A program made the position numbers and the translations under genes. Under the pieces are notes generated by a model. The model was given only the letters and a program-made list of their open reading frames with translations. It did no database searches and was not told where the DNA came from. DNA of 17,071 nt from Deltaproteobacteria bacterium (GTDB lineage: Bacteria; Desulfobacterota; Desulfuromonadia; Geobacterales; Pseudopelobacteraceae): assembly GCA_030654645.1 (NCBI GenBank), contig JAURXC010000112.1, positions 1 to 17,071 of the forward strand, in the 5' to 3' direction. Positions 7,143 to 15,499 of this stretch are shown here, in pieces; the first letter of the stretch is position 1, and each line of letters starts with the position of its first letter.

Positions 7143-7191
7143 GAAAAATACCGGGGGACGGCAATCGGATAGTACCGTTTACCGACCCCCG
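7143..7191 (-). terminator. Intrinsic terminator after mreB
   Basis: Read on the minus strand, a 10-bp stem with one T-T mismatch (7182-7191 with 7152-7161) has a 20-base loop that itself contains a small CGG/CCG hairpin (7166-7177). It is followed by a T-rich tract (7143-7148). It lies 16 bases after mreB's stop codon and 17 bases before the glycosyltransferase ATG. Confidence 0.8.
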
Positions 7192-7206
7192 TGTTTTATC
7201 GCAAAA

Positions 7207-8250
7207 TCAGGATGAGATCGAAACACGCCGCAAGAGGTCGAGCTCGTCCAGCACCTTGCCGGAGCCGAGACATACGCAATCCAGCGGATTTTCAGCAATC
7301 AGCACCGGGACCTTGGTCACCTCGCGCAGCAGCAGATCAAGGTTCCGCAACAGAGCGCCGCCGCCAGCCAGGAATATGCCCTGATCAACAATATCGGCCG
7401 CCAGTTCCGGAGGGGTTTTCTCCAGGCAGATGCGAACCGTATCCACGATCGAGTTTACCGCCTCCTTGAGCGCATCGCGGATTTCGTCCGAGTTGACCTT
7501 GATGGTTTTGGGAATGCCGGAAACCAGGTCGCGCCCCTTGACTTCCATTTCCAGTGTTTCGGGACCGGGGTAGGCCTCCCCGATTTCGATCTTGATCTTT
7601 TCCGCCCAACGTTCGCCGATCTGCAGGTTGTACTTCTTGCGGATATACTGGACGATCGCCTCATCCATCTTGTCGCCACCCATGCGGGTGGACTGGGCAT
7701 AAACGACGCCGGCCAGCGAGATCACCGCCACCTCGGTGGTGCCGCCACCGATATCGACAATCATGTTACCGGAAGCCTCTGTGATCGGCAGGCCGGCTCC
7801 GATGGCGGCCGCCATCGGCTCCTCGATCAGGTAGACCTCGCGTGCGCCGGCCGATTCGGCCGATTCCTTGACCGCGCGCTTTTCCACCTGGGTGATGCCG
7901 GACGGAACGCAGATGACAATCCGGGGGCGTACCAGGGTCTTGCGATTGTGCACTTTGTGGATGAAATAGCGCAGCATCTCCTCGGTAATGTCAAAATCTG
8001 CTATTACGCCATCCTTCATCGGACGTATCGCGGTAATTGAGCCCGGTGTGCGCCCCAGCATCTGTTTGGCCTCCATGCCAACCTTCAGCACCTTCTGTTG
8101 GCCGCTGGGCATCTTCTGGACCGCGACCACGGATGGTTCGCGCACTACGATTCCTTTTCCCTTCAGGTAGACCAGGGTATTGGCGGTACCCAGGTCGATG
8201 GCGAGGTCATTGGAAAACATTCCAAACAGGTAATCAAACATTTTCAGCAT
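7207..8250 (-). CDS. mreB: Rod shape-determining actin homologue MreB
   Basis: Cytoplasmic actin-like ATPase that forms membrane-bound filaments directing lateral cell-wall synthesis. The 347-residue length and ends fit the family. An amphipathic, aromatic N-terminus (MFDYLFGMF) suits membrane binding. The nucleotide-binding motifs are phosphate-1 DLGTANT (19-25), phosphate-2 DIGGGTTEVA (166-175) and adenosine LAGGGALL (294-301). IEEPMAAAIGAGLP and MGGDKMDEAI are also MreB hallmarks. The start ATG at 8250 has an AAGGAT-like site about ten bases upstream. mreC, mreD, mrdA and rodA are not adjacent: a terminator and then LPS genes follow, so it appears monocistronic with read-through. It may be one of several mreB copies in the genome. 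Confidence 0.96.
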   Translation of the reverse strand: MLKMFDYLFGMFSNDLAIDLGTANTLVYLKGKGIVVREPSVVAVQKMPSGQQKVLKVGMEAKQMLGRTPGSITAIRPMKDGVIADFDITEEMLRYFIHKVHNRKTLVRPRIVICVPSGITQVEKRAVKESAESAGAREVYLIEEPMAAAIGAGLPITEASGNMIVDIGGGTTEVAVISLAGVVYAQSTRMGGDKMDEAIVQYIRKKYNLQIGERWAEKIKIEIGEAYPGPETLEMEVKGRDLVSGIPKTIKVNSDEIRDALKEAVNSIVDTVRICLEKTPPELAADIVDQGIFLAGGGALLRNLDLLLREVTKVPVLIAENPLDCVCLGSGKVLDELDLLRRVSISS

Positions 8251-8300
8251 TATAATCTGATCCTTTCGATGATCATGTCAGGTGGGTAAAATGGCGCAAA

Positions 8301-8329
8301 AGAATAGCAGAGTCGGGAGGGTTAAGCAA
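8301..8329 (-). promoter_or_regulatory. Candidate sigma-70 promoter of mreB
   Basis: On the minus strand TTGCTT (8329-8324) and TATTCT (8306-8301) are separated by exactly 17 bases. The start would be near 8294, giving a leader of about 44 bases before the mreB ATG. It lies in the 107-base gap between the kinase operon and mreB, in which I see no convincing terminator. Confidence 0.45.
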
Positions 8330-8357
8330 GCTGGAATATGTCGGGCCTGTGCCGCCG

Positions 8358-9434
8358 TCATATGGTTATTTTAAACTCGGCGCCTCCTTCAATATTCATC
8401 GCGCTGATCACCCCGCTGAAAGACCGTTCGATGATACTGCGCGACATATGCAGCCCGATGCCGGAGCCATTCGGCTTCGAGGACACATATGCGTCGAAGA
8501 TCCGTTCAAGCATGTCAACAGCGATCCCGCCGGCATTATCACGGATTCTGACCACGGCCCTTTCCTGTTCACGGGCAACGATTACCTCAACTTTCGGGTC
8601 TTCGATTTCTTTTCCCTGAAAGGCGTCACTCGCATTCTGAAGTATATTCATCAACACCTGGGTAAGCTCATTCGGCGGACCGATCAGTCGTGAGTTTTCC
8701 TCGACATGGCTTGTAAGCGTTATCCCGCTGCGGAGATAGGAGTGCGCCACAAAGGAGAGTGCCCGTTCAACTTCAGCCGCCAATGAAAAGGAGCGGATCG
8801 GCTTGCGGGGTGAAAAGAAATTTTTGAAATCGTCGATCGTATGAGACATGAAACTGATCAACTCCATGGAACGGGCCGTCCCACGTTCCATTTCCTCATC
8901 TGTCAAGGCCTTGATTTTGTGGGAATACTGCATTTCCTGGATATTGAGGGCAAGATTGTTGAGCGGCTGCTTCCACTGATGGGCAACATTACCGATCATC
9001 TCGCCCATGACCGCCTCACGGGCCTGCAGCATCATCATGCGATCCTTTTCAAGATTGGCCTTGACTTCACATTCGACACGGACGGCAAGCGTCTGATTGA
9101 TTTCCTGCAGTTGGAGCTGGTTGGCGAGCAGATTTTCCCGCGACTGGATCAGCTGAACAAAAAGCGGTTTGATGCGATATATTCCGCCTAACATTAGTAG
9201 CGAAATCAACAGGCCAAGCAATTCGACCGTCATGTCGCCCCGGGTGAAGCCATTCAAAATATGCAGCAACGCAACAGCCCGTCGTATACCCATCATCAGC
9301 AGTCCGCCGGCAACCAGGCTCCAGGCCACGACCACGCCGCTGAGGCGTATCAGGCGTAATGCCAGAATCGCAGCGGCAAACTGGAACACAATCGAAAACA
9401 GCATGACGATGACAATGGCGCTCAAGTGACCCAC
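8358..9434 (-). CDS. Membrane sensor histidine kinase with three N-terminal helices
   Basis: Predicted 358-residue inner-membrane kinase. Three hydrophobic segments (about 5-28, 33-56, 68-87) with almost no periplasmic loop are followed by a coiled-coil linker (95-140). The dimerisation/phosphotransfer domain has GEMIGNVAHQWKQPLNN (phospho-acceptor His152). The ATPase domain has an N box around Asn263/Asn267, G1 DNAGG (299-303) and G2 GSGIG (323-327). The His is followed by Gln rather than the acidic residue usual in HisKA proteins; the HQW(R/K)QPLNN pattern marks its own subfamily. The small membrane domain suggests it senses something within the membrane, or a partner protein. The start is GTG with AGAGGT seven bases upstream, only three bases after the stop of the haem kinase, whose kinase core it resembles. 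No response regulator is nearby. Confidence 0.9.
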   Translation of the reverse strand: MGHLSAIVIVMLFSIVFQFAAAILALRLIRLSGVVVAWSLVAGGLLMMGIRRAVALLHILNGFTRGDMTVELLGLLISLLMLGGIYRIKPLFVQLIQSRENLLANQLQLQEINQTLAVRVECEVKANLEKDRMMMLQAREAVMGEMIGNVAHQWKQPLNNLALNIQEMQYSHKIKALTDEEMERGTARSMELISFMSHTIDDFKNFFSPRKPIRSFSLAAEVERALSFVAHSYLRSGITLTSHVEENSRLIGPPNELTQVLMNILQNASDAFQGKEIEDPKVEVIVAREQERAVVRIRDNAGGIAVDMLERIFDAYVSSKPNGSGIGLHMSRSIIERSFSGVISAMNIEGGAEFKITI

Positions 9435-9437
9435 CTG

Positions 9438-11495
9438 TCAGACCTCTATCCTGAACTCCGCACCACCATTCAGATTGCGGGCTGTCAGACTTCCTCCCAT
9501 GTTCAGCTCGATTATCACCTTGGACATATAGAGACCTATGCCGGAACCCTTGTCCGGTTCCCTGGTGGTAAAGTACGGATCGAATATTTTCGGCATGATT
9601 TCATCCGGGATGCCGCCGCAGTTGTCGCGTACATAAACCACCGAACGACCGTTTTCGCTGGTTATGAGTATATCAATGCGCGGATCGGACACGCAGCGTT
9701 CGGAGCAGGCCTCGCATGCATTGGCAATTATATTCAGCAACACCTGGGAATACTCGCTGGGATAACCGGTTACGGCGACGTCCTGTTCGGTTTCGATCGT
9801 GACACGTATACCTCGGCTCTCCATAGAGGCCGAAACGAACTCCAAGGCGCGCTTGACTGCACTGTTGATCTGGAAAGCCTGCCTTTCCTTATCTTCCCTG
9901 AAAAAGTTGCGGAAGTCGTCAATGGTGCGGGACATGTGCATGATGACCGCCATCGCCTTGCGGGTTTCAGTCTCCATTTCTTCACCGCTGATAGTTCCGG
10001 AATCGTATGAAAGCTGAAGATTCTGGATGATCAGACCGATATTGTTGAGCGGCTGCCGCCACTGGTGGGCGATATTATTGATCATTTCCCCCATCGCGGC
10101 CAGACGGCTCTGCTGAATCAGCATCTGGTCCTTGCGACGCAGCTCGTTTACCGTCGTGCTTACGCGCTCCTCCAGAGAATGATTCAGTCGTTCCAGCTCA
10201 TCCTGTGACGCCTCGCGCTCAGTCACTTCCTCCTTAAGCTGTTCGGTCTGTTCGAACAGCTCAAACTCGATCTGTTTACGATCGGTGATATCCTGGTTAC
10301 TGGCCCGCCACCCCCAGGAGCTGCCATCACGGGTATGTACCTGCCGGCAGGTATGCCCGACCCAACGTGTCTCACCATTTTTTTTCACAATTCTGATCTC
10401 GATCGGCAGTATCCGGCCTTTTTCATCGATCTGGTGAGTGTGATGCCTGAAATTTTCCCGATCGTCGGGATGGATGACGCGATATAACAATTCCCGGTCA
10501 TTGATGAATTCTTCCGCTTCATATCCGGTGAACTCGGCGGCGGAAGGAGACACATATTCGAAGGAACCATCGGGCATGCGCCAGTACTCCCAGTCCGAAG
10601 CAAAATCGGCCACTATTCGCAGGCGGGCTTCGCTTTCCTGCTGCGCCTCCTGCGCCACCTGCCGTTCGGCCATTTCCTGTTCCAACTGCTGGTTCGACAG
10701 GTGCAGCTCATTCTCAATTCGCTTCTGGGCACGGGCGCTGCGGGAAAGTTGCTCCGATCCCAGACCTATGACGCCCAACCCCAGCAGCAGCATCAGCCCA
10801 TGACCGGCGGCGCTGCCCTGAAGCCCGCGGTGCGCCGCGGCTTCCAGGCCGGCCAGCGGAATCGAAATACTAAGGCCGCCACGAATCTCGCCAATTTTGT
10901 ATCCATAAAATGCATGACATTTGAGGCAGGACTCGTCAGTGACAAGCGGGCGCATCAACCGCATGAAGCGTTCTCCACCCGACTCCTGGATCTCGCTGAC
11001 CTCTTTGGTGCCCTTTTCGAGAGTAAGCAGGCTCGATCGTTCCCAGGGATCCGGGCCGTTTTCCGGCCGAATCGGCTTCAGACTGGTCAGGTGACCGCGT
11101 CCGACAAACTTGCTCTCACGTGCCATTTCGTAGACCTGACGGGTCATATAAGCCGGATTCAGCATGGTCAGCTTGCGACCGGTCGTGGTGGTGATATCCC
11201 GATCCGGAACATGGGACAGGCCTGGGTTGGGGGGGTGTTTCTCGGAGATTTCAACATACAGGCCGCTCTGCAAGGACGCCCAGCGGCGATACATGATGTC
11301 CCTTTCGATCGCCGCCCTGGCCTCGGCACGACCGAATTCGACGATTTCGTGGTCGTGCTGACAATACGACCACCAGAATGAGCTGGCTATCACCAGCGTC
11401 CAGCCTACCGCCAGAACCCAGACATAGTTTCTGATTCTTTTGCCGTGAGCCCCATTCAGCTCACTCAAGTATATCGGTTCAGTCGAGGCCAACAT
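9438..11495 (-). CDS. Haem-c / PAS sensor histidine kinase (DUF3365/Tll0287-like sensor)
   Basis: Predicted 685-residue inner-membrane kinase. Order: cytoplasmic start, TM1 (about 24-42), periplasmic sensor (43-228), TM2 (229-247), coiled coil (250-292), PAS domain (293-408, closing with NQDITDRKQ), second coiled coil (410-460), HisKA-like domain (MGEMINNIAHQWRQPLNN, His477), and ATPase domain (N box about 588-592, DNCGG 624-628, FDPYFTT 638-644, GSGIG 650-654). The sensor carries one covalent haem-attachment motif, CLKCH (190-194), followed by GEIRGGLSISIPL, typical of DUF3365/Tll0287-like domains. These are PAS-like c-type haem folds proposed to sense redox state or small gaseous ligands. 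The start has AGGGGA five bases upstream. It is the first gene of a two-kinase operon and no cognate regulator is in the window. The haem motif is seen in the sequence; the ligand is unknown. Confidence 0.93.
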   Translation of the reverse strand: MLASTEPIYLSELNGAHGKRIRNYVWVLAVGWTLVIASSFWWSYCQHDHEIVEFGRAEARAAIERDIMYRRWASLQSGLYVEISEKHPPNPGLSHVPDRDITTTTGRKLTMLNPAYMTRQVYEMARESKFVGRGHLTSLKPIRPENGPDPWERSSLLTLEKGTKEVSEIQESGGERFMRLMRPLVTDESCLKCHAFYGYKIGEIRGGLSISIPLAGLEAAAHRGLQGSAAGHGLMLLLGLGVIGLGSEQLSRSARAQKRIENELHLSNQQLEQEMAERQVAQEAQQESEARLRIVADFASDWEYWRMPDGSFEYVSPSAAEFTGYEAEEFINDRELLYRVIHPDDRENFRHHTHQIDEKGRILPIEIRIVKKNGETRWVGHTCRQVHTRDGSSWGWRASNQDITDRKQIEFELFEQTEQLKEEVTEREASQDELERLNHSLEERVSTTVNELRRKDQMLIQQSRLAAMGEMINNIAHQWRQPLNNIGLIIQNLQLSYDSGTISGEEMETETRKAMAVIMHMSRTIDDFRNFFREDKERQAFQINSAVKRALEFVSASMESRGIRVTIETEQDVAVTGYPSEYSQVLLNIIANACEACSERCVSDPRIDILITSENGRSVVYVRDNCGGIPDEIMPKIFDPYFTTREPDKGSGIGLYMSKVIIELNMGGSLTARNLNGGAEFRIEV

Positions 11496-11673
11496 GAAAC
11501 TCCCCTGTTATCGGCAGCTGATTGACTATAAAGTTATCACAGATTAACAGTTTGACAATCTCAAATATAATGGCGCCGCAGGCGAGCAGGACCGACCCCG
11601 ATTCCTTGACATTCAGGGTTGATATCTGTAGTTTATGACAGTTTTTATGAATTATGAGCGGAGGCAGTATCCC
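11496..11673. promoter_or_regulatory. Divergent regulatory region between the kinase operon and ileS
   Basis: For ileS (plus strand) there are two candidates: TTAACA (11544-11549) with 16 bases to TATAAT (11566-11571), and a proximal TTGACA (11606-11611) with 17 bases to TAGTTT (11629-11634), which would start near 11642. For the kinases (minus strand), TTGTCA (11558-11553) with 16 bases to TAACTT (11536-11531) is a weaker match that overlaps the distal ileS promoter, so the two directions may compete. I see no T-box or leader peptide. Confidence 0.4.
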
Positions 11674-14448
11674 ATGGAGTATAAAGACACACTCAACCTA
11701 CCACAGACAGATTTTCCGATGAAAGCCAATCTGAATCAACGCGAGCCGGAAATGCTCGCAAAATGGGAACAGACCGGGCTCTACGCCAAGCTGGAACAGG
11801 CAGCCCCAAACAAGCCGAGCTATATCCTGCATGACGGCCCCCCCTACGCCAACGGTCACATACACATCGGTCACGCCCTGAACAAGACCCTCAAGGACAT
11901 CGTACTCAAGGTCAAGCGCATGGAAGGGTTCCACGCCCCTTATGTGCCGGGCTGGGACTGCCACGGACTGCCGATCGAACTGCAGGTCGAGAAGAACCTG
12001 GGCTCAAAAAAACACCAGATCAGCAAGCTGGAGATGCGCCGGGAATGCCGTTCGTACGCGGCCAAATTCGTTGACATCCAGCGCGAAGAGTTTAAACGGC
12101 TCGGGATTCTCGGCGATTGGGAGAACCCTTACCTGACCATGAACTATGAGTACGAGGGGCTGACCGCGGCCGAACTTGCCCGCTTTGCCCACAACGGCGG
12201 ACTGTACCGCGGCCGCAAGCCGGTGCACTGGTGTTCCTCCTGCGTAACCGCGCTGGCCGAAGCCGAGGTGGAATATGCCGACCACACTTCGCCGTCGATC
12301 TTCGTCCGTTTCGCGCTGCAGGATGATGTTTCGGCCGCTATCCCGGCCCTGGCCGGCAAGCAGGCCTATGTGGTGATCTGGACCACGACCCCCTGGACGA
12401 TCCCGGCCAACCTGGCGGTGGCCATGCACCCGGAGTTCGACTATGTGGCGCTGGAAACTGAAAAAGGTGTGTTAATCGTCGCCGAAGGACTCAAGGATTC
12501 TTTCCTGGCAACCACCGGCCTCAGCGGCCAGGTCATCGCCACCTTCCAGGCCGGACTGCTGGAACGCAAGCGTTGCAAACACCCTTTTTATGATCGTGAT
12601 TCGATCGTGCTGCTGGGCGAGCACGTCACGCTGGAAGCCGGCACCGGCTGCGTTCACACCGCTCCCGGGCATGGACAGGAAGACTACGAACTGGCCCTGA
12701 AGGAGGGATTGGAGATTTACAATCCGGTCGATAACCACGGCAAGTACCTCTCCACGGTCGAGTTTTTCGCAGGTCAGCAGGTATTTGCCGCCAACCAGAG
12801 CGTGATCGACAAGCTGACCGAAGTGGGAGCTCTGCTGCAGACATCCAAGATCAGCCACTCCTATCCGCACTGCTGGCGCTGCAAGAAACCGATCATCTTC
12901 CGCGCCACCGAGCAGTGGTTCATCAGCATGAAGACCAATGACCTGCGCGCAAAAGCGCTGGAAGCCATCGACCAGGTGCAGTGGATTCCGAAATGGGGAC
13001 GTGAGCGCATCTACGGCATGATTGAAAACCGCCCCGACTGGTGTGTCTCGCGCCAGCGCTCCTGGGGTGTGCCGATCACCGCCTTCTCCTGCACCACCTG
13101 CGGCGAATATATCGCCGACGGAAACATAATGGATCATGTGGCGCAGATCTTTAAAAAGGAGAGTTCGGACGTCTGGTTCGACTGGAGCGCTGAAAAGCTG
13201 CTGCCCGAAGGCGCAGTCTGTCCAAAATGCGGCGCTTCGACCTTTGAAAAGGAGAACGACATCCTCGATGTCTGGTTTGATTCGGGCGTTTCCCACGCAG
13301 CAGTGCTTGAGCCGAATCCCGGGCTGCAATCCCCGGCGGACCTGTACCTGGAAGGGAGCGACCAGCACCGCGGCTGGTTCCATTCATCGCTTTTGGAGAG
13401 CGTCGGCACGCGCGGCACGGCCCCTTACAAGAGCGTCCTGACCCACGGCTTCGTGCTGGACGGCCAGGGGCGCAAGATGAGCAAGTCGGTTGGAAATGTC
13501 GTCGCGCCAGAGGACGTGATCAAGAAATTCGGCGCCGATATCCTGCGACTGTGGGTGGCTGCCATGGACTATCGCGACGACACCCGCATCTCCCAGGAGA
13601 TCCTGACCCGCGTGGCGGAAGCCTACCGACGCATCCGCAACACCTGCCGCTACATCCTCGGCAATATCTCTGATTTTGCCCCGGAGACCCAGACCGTTGC
13701 ATTTGCGGACATGCCGGAAATCGACCGTTGGGCGCTGCACCAGCTCGAACTGCTCAAAGAGCGGGTAATGACCGCCTATCAGGAACTGGAGTTCCACGTC
13801 ATTTACCAGGACGTCAATGCCTTCTGCACGGTCGAGATGAGCGCCTTCTACCTGGATATCCTCAAGGACCGCATGTACACCAGCAAGGCCGATTCACTGC
13901 AGCGGCTGAGCGCCCAGACCGTGATGTACAACATCCTCGATACACTGGTGCGCATCATGGCGCCGGTGCTTTCCTTTACCTCGGATGAGGTCTGGCAGTA
14001 CATGCCGGGCAGCCGCGAGGAGAGTGTCCACCTGGCGGAATTCCCCGCGCTCAATCCTGAATGGAAAGACGACCAGCTGGTCTCCCGCTGGGAACGGATC
14101 ATCAAAGTGCGCTCGGACGTTTCCAAGGCGCTGGAACTGGCCCGGGTTTCCAAGACCATCGGCCATTCACTGGACGCCGCGGTCTACATCTCGGCCCAGC
14201 CCGAGCTTTTCGAATTTCTGCGTGAATACGAAAACGAGCTCTCCAGCATTTTCATCGTATCCAAGGTTGTACTGGCTGACGAACTGACCGGCGACTGCTG
14301 GTCCTCGGAAAACATCGAAGGACTCAAGATTCAGGTAAGCGCCGCGCCGGGAGACAAATGCGAGCGCTGCTGGTATTACAGCGAAGAACTTGGAACCGAT
14401 GCGGCACACCCCGCCATCTGTCCCAAGTGTACTGCCGCGGTCGCATAG
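11674..14448 (+). CDS. ileS: Isoleucyl-tRNA synthetase
   Basis: Charges tRNA-Ile with isoleucine in the cytoplasm and edits misactivated valine. The 924-residue class I enzyme agrees with bacterial type IleS (E. coli 938). The opening MEYKDTLNLPQTDFPM is the family's usual N-terminus, so ATG at 11674 (GGAGG nine bases upstream) is preferred over the ATG at 11635. The catalytic motifs are HIGH (64-67, within PPYANGHIHIGHALNK) and KMSKS (601-605). The editing (CP1) domain shows WTTTPWTIPANLAVA and CVHTAPGHGQEDYELA. The C-terminus carries the zinc-binding pairs CxxC at 896/899 and 916/919 of the IleS tRNA-binding finger. It leads a three-gene plus-strand block: 19 bases separate it from a diguanylate cyclase gene, which overlaps lspA. 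ileS-lspA linkage is common in bacteria. Confidence 0.98.
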   Translation: MEYKDTLNLPQTDFPMKANLNQREPEMLAKWEQTGLYAKLEQAAPNKPSYILHDGPPYANGHIHIGHALNKTLKDIVLKVKRMEGFHAPYVPGWDCHGLPIELQVEKNLGSKKHQISKLEMRRECRSYAAKFVDIQREEFKRLGILGDWENPYLTMNYEYEGLTAAELARFAHNGGLYRGRKPVHWCSSCVTALAEAEVEYADHTSPSIFVRFALQDDVSAAIPALAGKQAYVVIWTTTPWTIPANLAVAMHPEFDYVALETEKGVLIVAEGLKDSFLATTGLSGQVIATFQAGLLERKRCKHPFYDRDSIVLLGEHVTLEAGTGCVHTAPGHGQEDYELALKEGLEIYNPVDNHGKYLSTVEFFAGQQVFAANQSVIDKLTEVGALLQTSKISHSYPHCWRCKKPIIFRATEQWFISMKTNDLRAKALEAIDQVQWIPKWGRERIYGMIENRPDWCVSRQRSWGVPITAFSCTTCGEYIADGNIMDHVAQIFKKESSDVWFDWSAEKLLPEGAVCPKCGASTFEKENDILDVWFDSGVSHAAVLEPNPGLQSPADLYLEGSDQHRGWFHSSLLESVGTRGTAPYKSVLTHGFVLDGQGRKMSKSVGNVVAPEDVIKKFGADILRLWVAAMDYRDDTRISQEILTRVAEAYRRIRNTCRYILGNISDFAPETQTVAFADMPEIDRWALHQLELLKERVMTAYQELEFHVIYQDVNAFCTVEMSAFYLDILKDRMYTSKADSLQRLSAQTVMYNILDTLVRIMAPVLSFTSDEVWQYMPGSREESVHLAEFPALNPEWKDDQLVSRWERIIKVRSDVSKALELARVSKTIGHSLDAAVYISAQPELFEFLREYENELSSIFIVSKVVLADELTGDCWSSENIEGLKIQVSAAPGDKCERCWYYSEELGTDAAHPAICPKCTAAVA

Positions 14449-14467
14449 AAACCTGAACGGAGCGGAT

Positions 14468-15499
14468 ATGAACGTGGAAATACTGGCAAAAGACATGATG
14501 ACACCCAGCGTGATCAACACTTCACCTGACGCGATCCTGATGGACGTGATCCAGCAGATGATTGACCACCGTTATTCCTGCATCATTGTAGTGGATAACC
14601 AGCGGCCGATCGGAATCATCACGGAACGGGACATCGTGCGCCTGATGGCGCAGTACATGACCAACAAGCCGCAATGCCCGGTCAGGGTGGTGGATGTGAT
14701 GTCTGTGCCGGTTGCAACCATTACCGAGGATACCAGCCTGTTCGAGGCGCTGGTAATTTCCACGGCCCAGAAGATCCGCCACCTTCCGGTAGTAGATGAG
14801 ACCGGACAGCTGCTTGGTCTTGTGACCCAATCCGACCTGGCCAAGGTCCACTTTCAGATTTTTGAAAAACAGCGCGAAATCATCGAGCATTCCGTAATTG
14901 AGAGGACCCAGGAGCTGCAAAAGGCCAATGAACAGCTCAAGTCGCTATCGATGCTGGACTCGCTGACCGCTCTCGGCAACCGCCGCGCGATGGAAGTCGA
15001 TCTGGAACATACCCATTCACAGGCCATGCGCTACAACCGTTCATATTCGGTTGCACTGTTCGACATCGATTTCTTCAAGCTCTTCAACGACTCCTACGGA
15101 CACAAGGCTGGCGATAACGCCCTCAGGACCGTCTCCGGCCACCTGTTGTCAAGCATCCGCAAATGCGACCGGCTCTACCGCTATGGAGGCGAGGAGATTC
15201 TGCTGCTGATGCCCGAGACGTCACTGTACGGGGCATTGATTCTGGCGGACCGTATCCTGGCCAGCTTTGCCGGACTGAACATACCGCACGAAAAAAGCAA
15301 GTTCGGGTTTCTGACCATGAGTTGCGGCGTAGCCTGCCAAGTGGAAGAGAACGGGTATGACTGCTGGGAAAGCCTGGTCGATCTGGCGGACCGCGGCCTG
15401 TATGCGTCCAAGAACAACGGCCGCAACAAGGTTACCATTATTCCACCCGAAGACGCTAACGACGACAGCGTCCCGAGATTGCACGGAAACCAACCATGA
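14468..15499 (+). CDS. CBS-pair diguanylate cyclase (GGDEF)
   Basis: Predicted 343-residue soluble protein that makes cyclic di-GMP from two GTP. Two CBS motifs (about 8-60 and 74-127) form an N-terminal Bateman module, a fold that usually binds adenine nucleotides. A coiled helix (128-160) links it to the GGDEF domain (162-326): DSLTALGNRRAME, the metal/GTP segment FDIDFFKLFNDSYGH, and the active-site signature GGEEI (240-244). RKCD (231-234) sits five residues before GGEE, matching the RxxD inhibitory I-site, so both catalysis and product inhibition look intact. The ATG at 14468 has GGAG five bases upstream; a longer reading to 14390 would overlap ileS out of frame. The stop overlaps the lspA start by four bases. 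The CBS ligand is unknown, with ATP/ADP/AMP the usual guess. Confidence 0.93.
   Translation: MNVEILAKDMMTPSVINTSPDAILMDVIQQMIDHRYSCIIVVDNQRPIGIITERDIVRLMAQYMTNKPQCPVRVVDVMSVPVATITEDTSLFEALVISTAQKIRHLPVVDETGQLLGLVTQSDLAKVHFQIFEKQREIIEHSVIERTQELQKANEQLKSLSMLDSLTALGNRRAMEVDLEHTHSQAMRYNRSYSVALFDIDFFKLFNDSYGHKAGDNALRTVSGHLLSSIRKCDRLYRYGGEEILLLMPETSLYGALILADRILASFAGLNIPHEKSKFGFLTMSCGVACQVEENGYDCWESLVDLADRGLYASKNNGRNKVTIIPPEDANDDSVPRLHGNQP

Noticed and set aside
11552..11571. TTGACA followed by TATAAT upstream of ileS as one promoter
   Set aside because: Only eight bases separate the two hexamers, far too few for sigma-70; each must pair with other elements.
11635..11673. ileS start at the earlier ATG (13 extra residues)
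   Set aside because: No Shine-Dalgarno precedes it, and the conserved IleS N-terminus starts at the ATG at 11674, which has GGAGG.
14390..14467. Extended start of the cyclase within the ileS 3' end
   Set aside because: The 26 extra residues read the ileS zinc-finger codons in another frame and look non-native; ATG 14468 has GGAG at good spacing.
14709..14718. Third copy of the GTTGCAAC palindrome core
   Set aside because: It lies inside the CBS coding region and matches only eight bases, as expected by chance.
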